The notes under the pieces were generated by a model that was not told where the DNA came from, ran no database searches, and worked only from the letters and a program-made list of their open reading frames with translations. From Lachnospiraceae bacterium (GTDB lineage Bacteria; Bacillota; Clostridia; Lachnospirales; Lachnospiraceae): DNA of 64,000 nucleotides. This document shows positions 32,884 through 41,871 of this stretch, piece by piece. The stretch lies in assembly GCA_015056735.1 (NCBI GenBank), contig SVFT01000005.1, forward strand, positions 116,836-180,835. Direction: 5' to 3'. Position numbers and translations under genes: made by a program. Each line of letters begins with the position of its first letter. Positions within the stretch are counted from its first letter, which is position 1.

Positions 32884-34983
32884 TTAATATACTGAGAAAA
32901 GAAGCTTGCCATAGCTCGGGAACGGCCAGCAGTCTTCGCTGGAGAGCATTTCCGCTTCGTCTACATGCTTTCTCAGATGCTCCATCTTGGGGATCAGATC
33001 GTCCCTGATGGCTTCGGACTTTTTCCTGATATCGTCGATACCTGCGATATCTTCAAGTGCCTTCTCAAGATCCTTCACTCTCTCTAAGATATAATCTGTC
33101 AGTTCGGAGAGACGTTCCATCGTGGAGATCTCGTAGTTGCACTTTACATTGCTGCTTACGGACTTCATAAGCGAAGTCGTCTGTGCCAGTCTGTGCAGGT
33201 AGCTTTCGATCGCCGGAAGGTAATTCTTTCTTACCATATCTACCATCGTATGACCTTCGATGTTTACGGTCTTGCAGTAGTTCTCCAGCATGATCTCGCA
33301 TCTCGATGTAAGCTCTGTCTCTGTAAATACCTTATGGGATGTGAGCATCTCTACATTCTTCTTATCAAGCAGATGCGGCATCGCATCAGGTGTTGTCTTC
33401 AGATTGGAAAGGCCGCGCTTCTCGGTCGCTTCTTTCACCCACTCATCGCTGTAGCCGTTGCCGTTAAAGAGGATACGCTCATGCGCCGTGATCGTCTCTT
33501 TGATCAGTGCATGAAGTTCACCTTCAAAATCCTTAGCGCCCTCAAGCCTGTCTGCGAACTGCTTTAAGCTCTCCGCAACCGCCGCATTCAGCATGATGTT
33601 GCAGCAGGCGATGCTGTTGGAGCTTCCAAGCGATCTGAACTCGAATTTATTGCCGGTAAAAGCAAACGGTGAAGTTCTGTTTCTGTCTGTCGTATCTCTT
33701 GAGAATCTCGGAAGCGTATGTACACCTAGCTTCAATACTTCTCTTTCTTTTCCTTCATACGGCGAATCGGTCTTGATCGCCTGCAGGATCCCGGAAAGCT
33801 CATCTCCTAAGAATACGGAGATGATCGCCGGCGGTGCCTCGTTTGCACCGAGCCTGTGATCGTTGCCTGCCGTCGCTACGGATAGTCGGAGCAGATCCTG
33901 GTACTCATCGACCGCTTTGATGACCGCACAAAGGAACAGAAGGAACTGTGCGTTTTCATGCGGTGTCGCGCCGGGTGATAAAAGGTTCACGCCGGTATCG
34001 GTCGCCATAGACCAGTTGTTGTGCTTACCGGATCCGTTCACACCTGCGAAGGGCTTCTCATGAAGCAGACATACAAGACCGTGCTTTCTTGCAACTTTCT
34101 GCATGATCTCCATGGTCAGCTGGTTGTTGTCCGTTGCTACGTTTGTAGTGGAAAAGATCGGTGCCAGTTCGTGCTGCGCCGGTGCCACTTCGTTATGCTC
34201 TGTCTTGGCAAGGATGCCGAGCTTCCAGAGCTCTTCGTTCAAATCTTCCATGAAAGCGATCACGCGGGGCTTGATCACGCCGAAATAATGATCGTCAAGT
34301 TCCTGTCCTTTGGGGGGCATTGCACCAAACAGCGTCCTTCCGGTATATACAAGGTCAGGTCTTTCGTTGAACATCTTCTCATCGATCAGGAAGTATTCCT
34401 GCTCAGGACCTACGCTTGTTCTGACATTCTTTACTTCCACACCGAACAGTTTTAAGATCCTCTTCGCCTGCTTGCTAAGTGCCTGCATGGAGCGAAGAAG
34501 CGGTGTCTTCTTATCCAGTGCATCTCCGCTGTAAGAGCAGAACGCTGTCGGAATGCAAAGTGTATGATCCTTGATAAAAGCATAGGATGTCGGATCCCAT
34601 GCGGTATAGCCTCTCGCTTCGAATGTTGCACGAAGTCCGCCTGACGGGAAGGAGGAAGCATCCGGCTCACCCTTGATCAGTTCCTTACCGGAGAATTCCA
34701 TGATCACGCCGCCGTCGGGTGACGGTGCGATAAAGCTGTCGTGCTTTTCTGCGGTAACACCGGTCAGCGGCTGGAACCAGTGCGTGAAATGTGTTGCGCC
34801 TTTTTCCACCGCCCAGTCGCGCATCTCTGCGGCAACTGCCTCTGCGACGTCCTCATCCAGCTTCGCATCTTCATCGATCGTCTTGCGAAGCGAATTGTAT
34901 ACCTCTGCCGAAAGTCTGGCTCGCATCACTCTGTCGTCAAATACATTTGATCCGAAAAGATCAGGTACATTCTGTTTTCCCAT
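32884..34983 (-). CDS. glnN: Glutamine synthetase type III (GlnN)
   Basis: 699 residues, the long form typical of GSIII. The N-terminus is [19 protein letters not shown], with the GSIII motifs [38 protein letters not shown] and [15 protein letters not shown]. The metal and ammonia site region includes [20 protein letters not shown]. It condenses ammonium and glutamate with ATP. In these bacteria it replaces or adds to GlnA type I. The start is supported by AGAGGAG eight bases upstream. A clear promoter (35220-35248) and a structured, two-terminator leader precede it, so it is probably controlled by transcription attenuation. It is downstream of the polyol operon terminator. Confidence 0.95.
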   Translation of the reverse strand: MGKQNVPDLFGSNVFDDRVMRARLSAEVYNSLRKTIDEDAKLDEDVAEAVAAEMRDWAVEKGATHFTHWFQPLTGVTAEKHDSFIAPSPDGGVIMEFSGKELIKGEPDASSFPSGGLRATFEARGYTAWDPTSYAFIKDHTLCIPTAFCSYSGDALDKKTPLLRSMQALSKQAKRILKLFGVEVKNVRTSVGPEQEYFLIDEKMFNERPDLVYTGRTLFGAMPPKGQELDDHYFGVIKPRVIAFMEDLNEELWKLGILAKTEHNEVAPAQHELAPIFSTTNVATDNNQLTMEIMQKVARKHGLVCLLHEKPFAGVNGSGKHNNWSMATDTGVNLLSPGATPHENAQFLLFLCAVIKAVDEYQDLLRLSVATAGNDHRLGANEAPPAIISVFLGDELSGILQAIKTDSPYEGKEREVLKLGVHTLPRFSRDTTDRNRTSPFAFTGNKFEFRSLGSSNSIACCNIMLNAAVAESLKQFADRLEGAKDFEGELHALIKETITAHERILFNGNGYSDEWVKEATEKRGLSNLKTTPDAMPHLLDKKNVEMLTSHKVFTETELTSRCEIMLENYCKTVNIEGHTMVDMVRKNYLPAIESYLHRLAQTTSLMKSVSSNVKCNYEISTMERLSELTDYILERVKDLEKALEDIAGIDDIRKKSEAIRDDLIPKMEHLRKHVDEAEMLSSEDCWPFPSYGKLLFSVY

Positions 34984-35035
34984 GTTTTTAGCTCCTCTCT
35001 CTCGATAATATTGCAGACGTCTAGACCGGTTTTGT

Positions 35036-35202
35036 AAAATCGAGCAGGTTATCTCCTGCTCGATCGTTGCACACGGACATTTCGCACTTCGTGCTCCATG
35101 TTCTTACGACCGGCAAACGAAACTCTATGCAAGCATAGTTTCGCTTGCCAGTCTTGTGCAACAAAAAGAAGGCGCCTCGGAGAATTACTCCAAGACGCCC
35201 TT
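35036..35202 (-). ncRNA. Structured glnN leader with two intrinsic terminators and a three-way junction
   Basis: Read on the minus strand: hairpin 1 (35169-35202, 14-bp stem with G-U pairs) followed by TTTTT (35163-35167); a closing helix GTTGCACA/TGTGCAAC (35155-35162 with 35066-35073) enclosing a ~20-bp hairpin (35108-35153) and a smaller hairpin (35077-35101) with a symmetrical three-by-three internal loop; then a 10-bp terminator stem ATCGAGCAGG/CCTGCTCGAT (35039-35064) with TTTT. This is the arrangement of an attenuator or riboswitch. The ligand is unknown. Confidence 0.6.
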
Positions 35203-35219
35203 GCCTCTATATGTTTGTG

Positions 35220-35248
35220 ATGGTACTCCGAATAGAATACCTTGTCAA
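35220..35248 (-). promoter_or_regulatory. Promoter of glnN
   Basis: A perfect -35 TTGACA (35243-35248 on the minus strand), 17-base spacer and TACCAT (35220-35225). Transcription would start near 35212, ten bases before the first terminator-like hairpin. Confidence 0.75.
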
Positions 35249-35257
35249 TACCTTTTT

Positions 35258-35285
35258 TGAAAAATTGTATTATCGTATACAATTT
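35258..35285 (-). terminator. Terminator of the polyol operon after araD
   Basis: AT-rich 9-bp stem AAATTGTAT/ATACAATTT with six-base loop (35262-35285), followed by TTTTC on the minus strand. It overlaps the araD stop codon and lies just before the glnN promoter. Confidence 0.6.
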
Positions 35286-35982
35286 ATTTTGCCTGTCCGT
35301 AATATGCGCCCGGACCGTGCTTACGAAGATAGTGCTTATCCTGCAGGATCTGCGGAGCCGGAACGACATGCGAATTGATCAGCTCGCAGCGCGCCGCCAT
35401 CTTGGCACATTCTTCCAAAACAACCGCATTGTGGACCGCTTCATGCGCATCCTTGCCCCATGTAAAAGGGCCATGATTCTTGCAAAGAACAGCCGGCATC
35501 GCCACGGGATCGATGTCGTTCTCTTTAAAATGGTCGGCAATCAATACACCTGTGTTCCACTCATATCCTTCATCGATCTCAGCTTTTGTCAGATTCCGGA
35601 CAAGCGGAACTTCTCCGTACAGATAATCCGCATGGGTCGTTCCGTAGCAGGGGATCGCTCTTCCCGCCTGTGCCCAGCTCGTTACCCACGGCGAGTGCGT
35701 ATGCACGATCCCGCCTATCTTTTCAAAGGCATTGTATAATACTACATGTGTTTTGGTATCGGAGGAAGGGTTATAATCCCCTTCCACCTTGTTGCCGTCA
35801 AGATCGACAACTACCATATCTTCCGGGCGAAGCTTATCATAATCGACTCCGCTCGGTTTAATGACAAAGAGCCCCCTCTCTCTGTCAATACCGCTGACAT
35901 TGCCCCAGGTGAATGTAACAAGATGATATTCGGGCAACATCATGTTCGCTTCGTAAACCTGTTTCTTTAATTCTTCCAGCAT
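35284..35982 (-). CDS. araD: L-ribulose-5-phosphate 4-epimerase (AraD family)
   Basis: 232 residues from ATG 35982 (MLEELKKQVYEANMMLPEYH). The class II aldolase/AraD features are FTWGNVSGIDRERGLFVIKP, the substrate loop SDTKTHVVLY and zinc histidines in GGIVHTHSPWVTSWAQ, then TTHADYLYGEV and CKNHGPFTWGKDAHEAVHN. It interconverts L-ribulose 5-phosphate and D-xylulose 5-phosphate. It is last in the polyol operon and gives the entry into the pentose phosphate pathway. GGGAG sits eight bases before the ATG. A longer frame from 36024 would overlap the small membrane gene and lacks a site. Confidence 0.9.
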   Translation of the reverse strand: MLEELKKQVYEANMMLPEYHLVTFTWGNVSGIDRERGLFVIKPSGVDYDKLRPEDMVVVDLDGNKVEGDYNPSSDTKTHVVLYNAFEKIGGIVHTHSPWVTSWAQAGRAIPCYGTTHADYLYGEVPLVRNLTKAEIDEGYEWNTGVLIADHFKENDIDPVAMPAVLCKNHGPFTWGKDAHEAVHNAVVLEECAKMAARCELINSHVVPAPQILQDKHYLRKHGPGAYYGQAK

Positions 35983-35998
35983 ACGGATCACTCCCCCA

Positions 35999-36112
35999 TC
36001 AATCCTTAAACAAGCTGCGTACAATGGCGATGATATTCCAGACAGATCCCCAGATCTGCCAGATCAAAAGAAGGAGAAGTGCAACCGAAGCAACATTTAA
36101 AAAGATTTTCAT
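35999..36112 (-). CDS. 37-residue membrane peptide in the polyol operon
   Basis: ATG 36112 to TGA 35999. The peptide starts MKIFLNVASVALLLLLIW, forms a single long hydrophobic helix and ends VRSLFKD. It lies between the two-ATPase transporter genes (13-base gap) and araD (16-base gap). GGGGGTAGAGAC precedes the ATG. The size and position suggest a small accessory subunit of the transporter, but no family is recognised. Confidence 0.55.
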   Translation of the reverse strand: MKIFLNVASVALLLLLIWQIWGSVWNIIAIVRSLFKD

Positions 36113-36125
36113 GTCTCTACCCCCA

Positions 36126-37247
36126 TCATTTCTTTTCGCGAATACGGTCGCCCGTCTCGATATCGAAAAGATGCGTCTTCTCGCCGCGAACTTCCAGCTT
36201 GATGATATCACCTCTCTTATAGCGTTTTTCGTCTTCTGTGATCAGCATCATCAGAACGTCGCCTACATGGATACCGATCCTTCTCTCGTCGCCGAGGTTT
36301 TCGAAGGTCGCGATCTCTTCCGGCGTACCCTGCGAATCGGGGCCGCCGATCAGAACATCCATCGGGCGAACGCCCATCTTACAGCGGAATCCGTCACTGA
36401 CAACATCGTAATATCTCTTCGGCACCGCAATTTGGAGATTAGAGTCATGGAAAGTGAAGAAGAAAGTTCCGTCTTTGTTTATGATGGTAGTCTCCAGAAT
36501 GTTCATCGGCGGTTCACCGATAAAGGATGCAACGAACTCGTTGGCAGGATCGTCGTATACTTCCGAAGGCGTACCGAATTGCTGCAGCACACCGAAATTG
36601 ATGATCGCGATCTTATCTGCCAGTGACATCGCTTCCAACTGGTCATGCGTTACGTATACGGTCGTACACTTGATCTTATTGATCAGACGCTTGATCTCGG
36701 TACGCATCGCCTGACGTGCTTTTCCGTCCAGGTGAGACAGCGGCTCATCCATCAAAAGGAGTTCGGGTTCACGGATGATCGCTCTTGCAATATTCACACG
36801 CTGTTTCTGTCCGCCGGAAAGCTTAACGGGCATCTTCTCAAGCAGATCGTCGATCTGCATAAGAGGTGCGATCTCCCGTACTTTCCGGTCGATCTCAGCC
36901 TTATCCACACCTTTTGCCCGCAGGTTAAACGCAACGTTGCCATACACATTAAGCGGCGGATACATTGCGTAATCCTCAAATGCCAATCCGATATTTCTGT
37001 CCTTCGGGTGGAGATCGTTGACCAATCTCTCCCCGATATAGATCTGACCGTCCGTGATCTCTTCGAGACCCGCGATCATACGAAGCGTCGTTGTCTTACC
37101 GCACCCGGAGGGACCAAGGAGCGCGACAAATTCGCCCTGCTCGCAAACGAGGTTCAGATCTTTTACGGCAAAATCATTCTTTATTTTTTTCTTCTTGCCG
37201 GAATTATCATATCTCTTATAAAGATGATTTAATGTCAAGCCAGCCAT
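36126..37247 (-). CDS. Sugar/polyol ABC transporter ATPase 1 (UgpC/MsmK type)
   Basis: 373 residues. Walker A is LLGPSGCGKTTTLRM (about 43-53), signature LSGGQKQRVNIARAI, Walker B LLLMDEPLSHLDGKAR, and H-loop VYVTHDQLEAM. The C-terminal TOBE-like domain (about 290-373) is as in CUT1 sugar importers. With the second ATPase it would power the permease pair. Its start overlaps the previous gene by one base (TAATG). Presence of two ATPase genes is characteristic of GlpST-type and some polyol importers, and suggests a heterodimer. Confidence 0.9.
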   Translation of the reverse strand: MAGLTLNHLYKRYDNSGKKKKIKNDFAVKDLNLVCEQGEFVALLGPSGCGKTTTLRMIAGLEEITDGQIYIGERLVNDLHPKDRNIGLAFEDYAMYPPLNVYGNVAFNLRAKGVDKAEIDRKVREIAPLMQIDDLLEKMPVKLSGGQKQRVNIARAIIREPELLLMDEPLSHLDGKARQAMRTEIKRLINKIKCTTVYVTHDQLEAMSLADKIAIINFGVLQQFGTPSEVYDDPANEFVASFIGEPPMNILETTIINKDGTFFFTFHDSNLQIAVPKRYYDVVSDGFRCKMGVRPMDVLIGGPDSQGTPEEIATFENLGDERRIGIHVGDVLMMLITEDEKRYKRGDIIKLEVRGEKTHLFDIETGDRIREKK

Positions 37248-38410
37248 TATTTCTCCTCCCCAGCGGTAGCGAGCGCGATAAAGTTTGCTTCATCGGATCG
37301 AACGATATAGTTCTTTGTATCAGGATCGAACAGAATGATGTGATCCAGCTCGAAACGAATATAAACTTCACTGTCGATCGCGACGTTCAAGCCGTTGGGT
37401 GCGATCATGCGAAGCTGGTAATCTCCGCATTCCGCAACGATAACGGACTTGTTGCCGATACTCTCGTAGCTGTATACCGTTGTCTTAAAGTAGCCTTCCT
37501 TCGGCTCGAAGGAGTATTTTACGTTCTGCGGACGGATACCGATATCCGCATGGGAAAGTCCCTGCTCGCGGATCTTTGCGTAAACACCGTCATCTTTCGG
37601 AAGCGCCATTGTTACGGATTCACCGCGCACATTGATCTTAATACTGTAAGAATCATCAGGGCCGAACACCTCCGCGCGGAAAATATTGATCTGCGGATCA
37701 CCCATCAGCTGTGCCGTGAATTCGTTGCAGGGCATGTAATAGATCTCATCACCCGTACCGATCTGGACGATCTTGCCTTCATTGATGATCGCGATCCGGT
37801 CACCGAGCGCCATCGCTTCCATAAAGTCATGTGTTACATAGATACAGGTAGAACCGAGATTGGCCTGCATTTCCTTAAGTTCTGTACGCATCGCGTTACG
37901 AAGCTTTGCATCCAGGTGCGCAAGCGGCTCGTCCATCAGGAATACATTCGGAGTACGAACAAGCGCACGGCCCATCGCAACTCTCTGCTTCTGGCCGTTA
38001 GAGAGCTGGCTCGGAAGACGCTCTAAAAGATTCTCCATCTTCATGGTCTTCGCTGCCCAGAGGATACGCTCTCTGATCTCGTTCTCATCCGTCTTGTAAA
38101 GCTTGCTGCGAAGCGCGGATGCCATATTGTCATATACCGTCATCTGCGGATATAACGCATAGTTTTCAAAAACCATCGCGACATTTCTGTGCGCGGGATC
38201 CGTCAGGTTCATGACGTCATCATCGAACTTTACCACGCCCTCTTCCGGCATTGCGATACCTGCGATACAGTTGAGGATGGTTGTCTTGCCGGCACCTGCG
38301 GGGCCGAACAAAACGAAGAACTCTTTGTCCTTTACATCGATTGAGATCCCGTCAAGTGCCTGGACTTTGCCAAAGGCTTTTCTGACGTTCTGTAATTGTA
38401 TTCTAGCCAT
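37247..38410 (-). CDS. Sugar/polyol ABC transporter ATPase 2 (degenerate signature)
   Basis: 387 residues. Walker A is FVLFGPAGAGKTTILN (about 33-46), Walker B FLMDEPLAHLDAKLRNAM, H-loop IYVTHDFMEAMALGD. The signature motif is LSNGQKQRVAMGRAL, with Asn where most have Gly, a mild deviation also seen in heterodimeric sugar ATPases. A TOBE-like domain closes the protein. The gene is between the permease gene (9-base gap) and the other ATPase gene, which overlaps it by one base. Confidence 0.9.
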   Translation of the reverse strand: MARIQLQNVRKAFGKVQALDGISIDVKDKEFFVLFGPAGAGKTTILNCIAGIAMPEEGVVKFDDDVMNLTDPAHRNVAMVFENYALYPQMTVYDNMASALRSKLYKTDENEIRERILWAAKTMKMENLLERLPSQLSNGQKQRVAMGRALVRTPNVFLMDEPLAHLDAKLRNAMRTELKEMQANLGSTCIYVTHDFMEAMALGDRIAIINEGKIVQIGTGDEIYYMPCNEFTAQLMGDPQINIFRAEVFGPDDSYSIKINVRGESVTMALPKDDGVYAKIREQGLSHADIGIRPQNVKYSFEPKEGYFKTTVYSYESIGNKSVIVAECGDYQLRMIAPNGLNVAIDSEVYIRFELDHIILFDPDTKNYIVRSDEANFIALATAGEEK

Positions 38411-38419
38411 ATGTCCCCC

Positions 38420-39244
38420 TTATCCTTTTACCGCACCGAAGCTGAGGCCGCGAACCAGATGCTTCTGGATGCAAAGAGCAAAGATCATAGCAGGCAGAGC
38501 CGATACGGTCGAAGCAACGGCGAGCTGCCCATAATGCGCGCTGTCGGTTCCCAGATATTTCATGATCGCAACCGTTACGGGATATACCTTATTACTGGAA
38601 AGGATCAGCGGGAACGTAAAGGAGTTCCATGCAAAAATGAATGCCAGCAGGGCGGATGATACAAGGCCCGGCTTAATGAGCGGCACCAGCATCTTAAAGA
38701 AGATCTGATACCAGCTGTAACCGTCAACCTGCGCCGCGTATTCGATCTCGACCGAGATATCCTCAAAGTAACCGCGTACTACCCAGATGAGAAGCGGCAG
38801 TGAGATCAGCTGGTATACCCAGATGAGGCCCACATAGCTGTCATAAAGACCGATCTTCTGATAGATCATGAAAAGAGGCAGAACAACGAGGATCTCCGGC
38901 GCGAATTTGTAAGAAAGGATCTGGAACGCCAGGTCTTCTTTTCGCGGGAAGTTATATCTTGCAAGCGCATACGCCGCGGGAACGCCGACGATGATTGAAA
39001 CAAGAACAGCGCCGCCCGATACGACCACACTGTCAAGGATGTATCTGCCATAATCGGAACGAAGCAGAACTTCCTGGTAGTTCGCAAGTGTCGGGTTGAA
39101 CACGAATGTTGTCGTAAACACCTCCGTATCGGATTTGAATGAGATCAGGATCATCCAAACGAGCGGGAAGAGTGCAAAAATCGCATATATGATCAAAAGT
39201 ATATTCATCAGCACGTTCAGTGCTTTTTGTTTACCGTTCTTCAT
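38420..39244 (-). CDS. Sugar/polyol ABC transporter permease (MalG-like)
   Basis: 274 residues, six hydrophobic helices. The EAA loop sits in the cytoplasmic segment near AAQVDGYSWYQIFFKMLVPL, the place where the ATPase docks. The N-terminus MKNGKQKALNVLMNILLIIY is a first helix. This is the inner component of a CUT1-type importer and pairs with the MalF-like permease encoded 11 bases upstream. GGAGGAG before the ATG supports the start. Confidence 0.9.
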   Translation of the reverse strand: MKNGKQKALNVLMNILLIIYAIFALFPLVWMILISFKSDTEVFTTTFVFNPTLANYQEVLLRSDYGRYILDSVVVSGGAVLVSIIVGVPAAYALARYNFPRKEDLAFQILSYKFAPEILVVLPLFMIYQKIGLYDSYVGLIWVYQLISLPLLIWVVRGYFEDISVEIEYAAQVDGYSWYQIFFKMLVPLIKPGLVSSALLAFIFAWNSFTFPLILSSNKVYPVTVAIMKYLGTDSAHYGQLAVASTVSALPAMIFALCIQKHLVRGLSFGAVKG

Positions 39245-39255
39245 GCTCTCCTCCT

Positions 39256-40188
39256 CTACTCTTCCAGACCGGCAGCCTGCTTCTGCGCTGAGCGCTGCAG
39301 GTTAACGATACGTTTTGCTGCAATATTGATGATCAACCAGAGAACCAGGATGAACGGGATCGCCGCGCCGAATTTCTGGAATTTGAAACCCTTCTGGTAT
39401 GCAGTAAGGGAAAGAGACATCAAAGAGTCTCCGGGGCCGCCTTTTGTCAGCGCGAAGATAACCGCATATTCCTGCAGCGCTGCCATGAAGCGGAACAAAA
39501 GTGCAATGTAAAGGCTGGGCTTGAGCATGGGTAATGTCAGGTTAGTAAAGTTGAACCATGCACTGCCGCCGTCGATCTTAGCCGATTCAAAAGGAGATTT
39601 GGGAAGCGACTGAAGACCTGCCAGGACGAGCAAGATGATGAATGCGGTATTGATCCAAACGTCGATCAGAATAACCGTCATCAGTGCTGTTTCCGGAGCA
39701 GCTGCCCACGGAAAATTGTAAACGCCGAATATATTCAAAAGCTTCTCAACAATACCTACGGAACTGTTCAGCATCAGCTGCCATACGATCGTAGCCGTAA
39801 CAGGGGCAACCATCAACGGGAAAACCAACAGAACACGAAGTACCTTTGACAGCCCATTATTCAAATTATTGAGTAAAACTGCGACTCCAAGTCCAATCAC
39901 CATTTCCAATACTGTGGAAATAACACCGTACAACAATGAAATCTTAACAGCACCCCAGAACGATTCGTCACCGAGCATGCTGACCCAGTTACTGATCCCT
40001 ATGAATTTATGGGAAGGAAGTTTAAATGAATAGTTCGTTAACGAGTACCAGATCGCCATGGCAAAAGGAACCATGATACCGATCGTAATGATCAGTGAAG
40101 GAGCAACGATGCAATACGGTCTGACGCGGGTCGCAAAAGGGACTTTATTCAGTTCGGATTTTACGCTGCTTTTTTTCTCTGTGGTCAT
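39256..40188 (-). CDS. Sugar/polyol ABC transporter permease (MalF-like)
   Basis: 310 residues from ATG 40188. Six hydrophobic segments follow a short polar N-terminus (MTTEKKSSVKSELNKV). Typical MalF-like markers are PSLIITIGIMVPFAMAIWYS, and the EAA loop region FESAKIDGGSAWFNFTNLTL. The start was chosen by GAGGTG seven bases upstream; another frame start lies at 40209. It couples to the binding protein gene upstream via a gap with a 9-bp hairpin, which likely lowers its expression relative to the binding protein. Confidence 0.9.
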   Translation of the reverse strand: MTTEKKSSVKSELNKVPFATRVRPYCIVAPSLIITIGIMVPFAMAIWYSLTNYSFKLPSHKFIGISNWVSMLGDESFWGAVKISLLYGVISTVLEMVIGLGVAVLLNNLNNGLSKVLRVLLVFPLMVAPVTATIVWQLMLNSSVGIVEKLLNIFGVYNFPWAAAPETALMTVILIDVWINTAFIILLVLAGLQSLPKSPFESAKIDGGSAWFNFTNLTLPMLKPSLYIALLFRFMAALQEYAVIFALTKGGPGDSLMSLSLTAYQKGFKFQKFGAAIPFILVLWLIINIAAKRIVNLQRSAQKQAAGLEE

Positions 40189-40219
40189 ATCTCTACACCT
40201 CATAGTCATTTTAAAGCAA

Positions 40220-40250
40220 GAGGGGGAAGAGAGACCTTCCCCCTGTGCTT
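40220..40250 (-). terminator. Attenuating hairpin between binding protein and permease genes
   Basis: Stem AGGGGGAAG/CTTCCCCCT (40221-40229, 40236-40244), six-base loop, with weaker extension AAGC/GCTT. There is no strong T run. Such hairpins commonly stabilise the binding-protein message. Confidence 0.6.
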
Positions 40251-40277
40251 TTTGTTACAGTTACTCCTGTAAAAATA

Positions 40278-41750
40278 CTACTCCACCCCGAGATCCGAAA
40301 CAAGTTCGTCCATTGTAACCTTCAGCTGATCCATCGCTTCCTGAACGGAAGAATATTTGTTGGTTGTAACAAGATCCTGAAGTGTCTTAGCCCATTCTGT
40401 TGTCGTCTCTGTAAAGTAAGGCTGAGCTGTGAAGAAGATGCTTGCATTCTTGGAAATCGTGGAGAATGCTTCGTAGTAACCTTCTGCATTTGCTACGGAC
40501 TGTTTGTAAGCGTCGCTGTTGAGTACGGAAGTACGAGGAGTATCCGTGCAAGCCTTCTCAACGCCGGACCAGAGCATGAACTCGGGGCTTGTGAAGTACT
40601 GCATGAAGTACCAAGCTGCTTCTTTCTTAGCGGAATCAGCATTCATAGCCATGGACCATACCCAAAGGTTGGACTTCATGTCTGCTGCTGTCTTGCCTGC
40701 TTTTTCCGGATACGGAACCATACCGAATGCCATATTGCCTGCTTCGTTGGAAGAACCCGGTGTGTTCTGTGTGTAACCGCCTCTGTCTGCGTCCCACATC
40801 ATAGCTGCTTTACCTGCGCCGAGGTCTGCGCCGCACATTTCCCAACCATATGTAGCCCACTGAGGAGCGCCGCCATTCTTAACCAGGTCAACCCAGTACT
40901 CTGTCATAGCAACTGCCTCAGGAGAGTTAACCTTACTTACAAGCTTGCCGTCTTCGATCTCGAAGTCTTTAGCACCCCATGTAGAGTACATGGACATGTA
41001 AGCAGGGTGAATGGTTCCCCAATCAGGAAGGCCGCGAACTGCAAGGCCGTAGGTACCGCTACCGTCAAATTCTTTCAGCTTCTTGGAAGCCTCAAGGAGC
41101 TCTTCAGCTGTCTTGGGCGGCTGGATGCCGTTTGCTTCCAGGATCTTCTTATTGTAAGTGAGGATGTTAACTTCCCAGCCCATAGGAAGTGCCCACTGAG
41201 AGCCGGTTCCTACAGAATGTCCGGGAACGCAATCCCATTTCAGAGCGTCGATAACTGCCGGAATGAAATCATCGTATTTCCATTCAGGACTTGTCAGATC
41301 TGTGCCGATGAAATTCTCAAGCGGCTCGAGGTTTCCTGCTGTTGCGTACTCCCATGACTGATATGCACCTGTCATGAATACGTCGATGGAACCTGAGTGG
41401 CTGGAAAGCTCTACGTTCAGTTTTTCGAAGTAGTTGCCTTCCGGCATGGATGAATAGTTAACTTTGATGCCTGTCTTTTCTGTGAATTCACCCAGTTTCT
41501 CTTCTACAGCGTCTGCATATGTATGCTCACTGAACAGAACAGTGATCTCTTCGCCGTCGAATTTCTTCCAGTCAAAATCGCCGGATGCCTCTGCTGCGGG
41601 TGCTGCCGCCGCATCAGCTGCGGGTGCTGCCGCTTCAGCCGCAGGTGCCGCCGCATTGTCTGCTGCCGGTGCAGGTGCGCTGCCACCACAGCCTGCGAGT
41701 GTGCCTGCTACCATAGCAGCCGCCATCGTTAGTGCCAATACCTTTCTCAT
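40278..41750 (-). CDS. Extracellular solute-binding lipoprotein (family 1)
   Basis: 490 residues. MRKVLALTMAAAMVAGTL then the lipobox LAGC shows lipid anchoring at Cys21. An Ala/Pro linker (about 25-55) leads to the binding domain starting GEEITVLFSEHTYADAVEEK. The body has the typical two-lobe features (AYQSWEYATAGNLEPLENFI, DADRGGYTQN and AWYFMQYFTSPEFMLWS). It would capture a sugar or polyol outside the cell and deliver it to the permease pair. The context (dehydrogenase and L-pentulose enzymes) points to a C4-C5 polyol; the ligand itself is not readable from sequence. Confidence 0.9.
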   Translation of the reverse strand: MRKVLALTMAAAMVAGTLAGCGGSAPAPAADNAAAPAAEAAAPAADAAAAPAAEASGDFDWKKFDGEEITVLFSEHTYADAVEEKLGEFTEKTGIKVNYSSMPEGNYFEKLNVELSSHSGSIDVFMTGAYQSWEYATAGNLEPLENFIGTDLTSPEWKYDDFIPAVIDALKWDCVPGHSVGTGSQWALPMGWEVNILTYNKKILEANGIQPPKTAEELLEASKKLKEFDGSGTYGLAVRGLPDWGTIHPAYMSMYSTWGAKDFEIEDGKLVSKVNSPEAVAMTEYWVDLVKNGGAPQWATYGWEMCGADLGAGKAAMMWDADRGGYTQNTPGSSNEAGNMAFGMVPYPEKAGKTAADMKSNLWVWSMAMNADSAKKEAAWYFMQYFTSPEFMLWSGVEKACTDTPRTSVLNSDAYKQSVANAEGYYEAFSTISKNASIFFTAQPYFTETTTEWAKTLQDLVTTNKYSSVQEAMDQLKVTMDELVSDLGVE

Positions 41751-41871
41751 ACGATCCTCCTTCTCTTTTGTATGAAATGTTTTCCCCTTTGGAAATATTT
41801 ATGAAGGCCTTTTCAGCCAATCACACGATTTGATTGTGCAATAACCCCACACAAGTTCCATTGTATACTTT

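Noticed and set aside
32694..32912. 72-codon open frame in the amt leader
   Set aside because: Most of it overlaps the glnN end and hairpins; only the last 18 codons have a good ribosome site, which I list separately at low confidence.
35036..35064. ANTAR-type target in the glnN leader
   Set aside because: The terminator loop is six bases (AGATAA in RNA sense) but lacks the conserved G at position four, and no second hexaloop hairpin is seen.
40245..41357. 370-codon open frame antisense to the binding protein
   Set aside because: The binding-protein lipoprotein on the minus strand has signal peptide, lipobox and family motifs; this frame is Cys-rich noise.
41579..41690. Repeats within the binding-protein gene
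   Set aside because: The repeated GC-rich units only encode the Ala/Pro linker of the lipoprotein and need no separate explanation.
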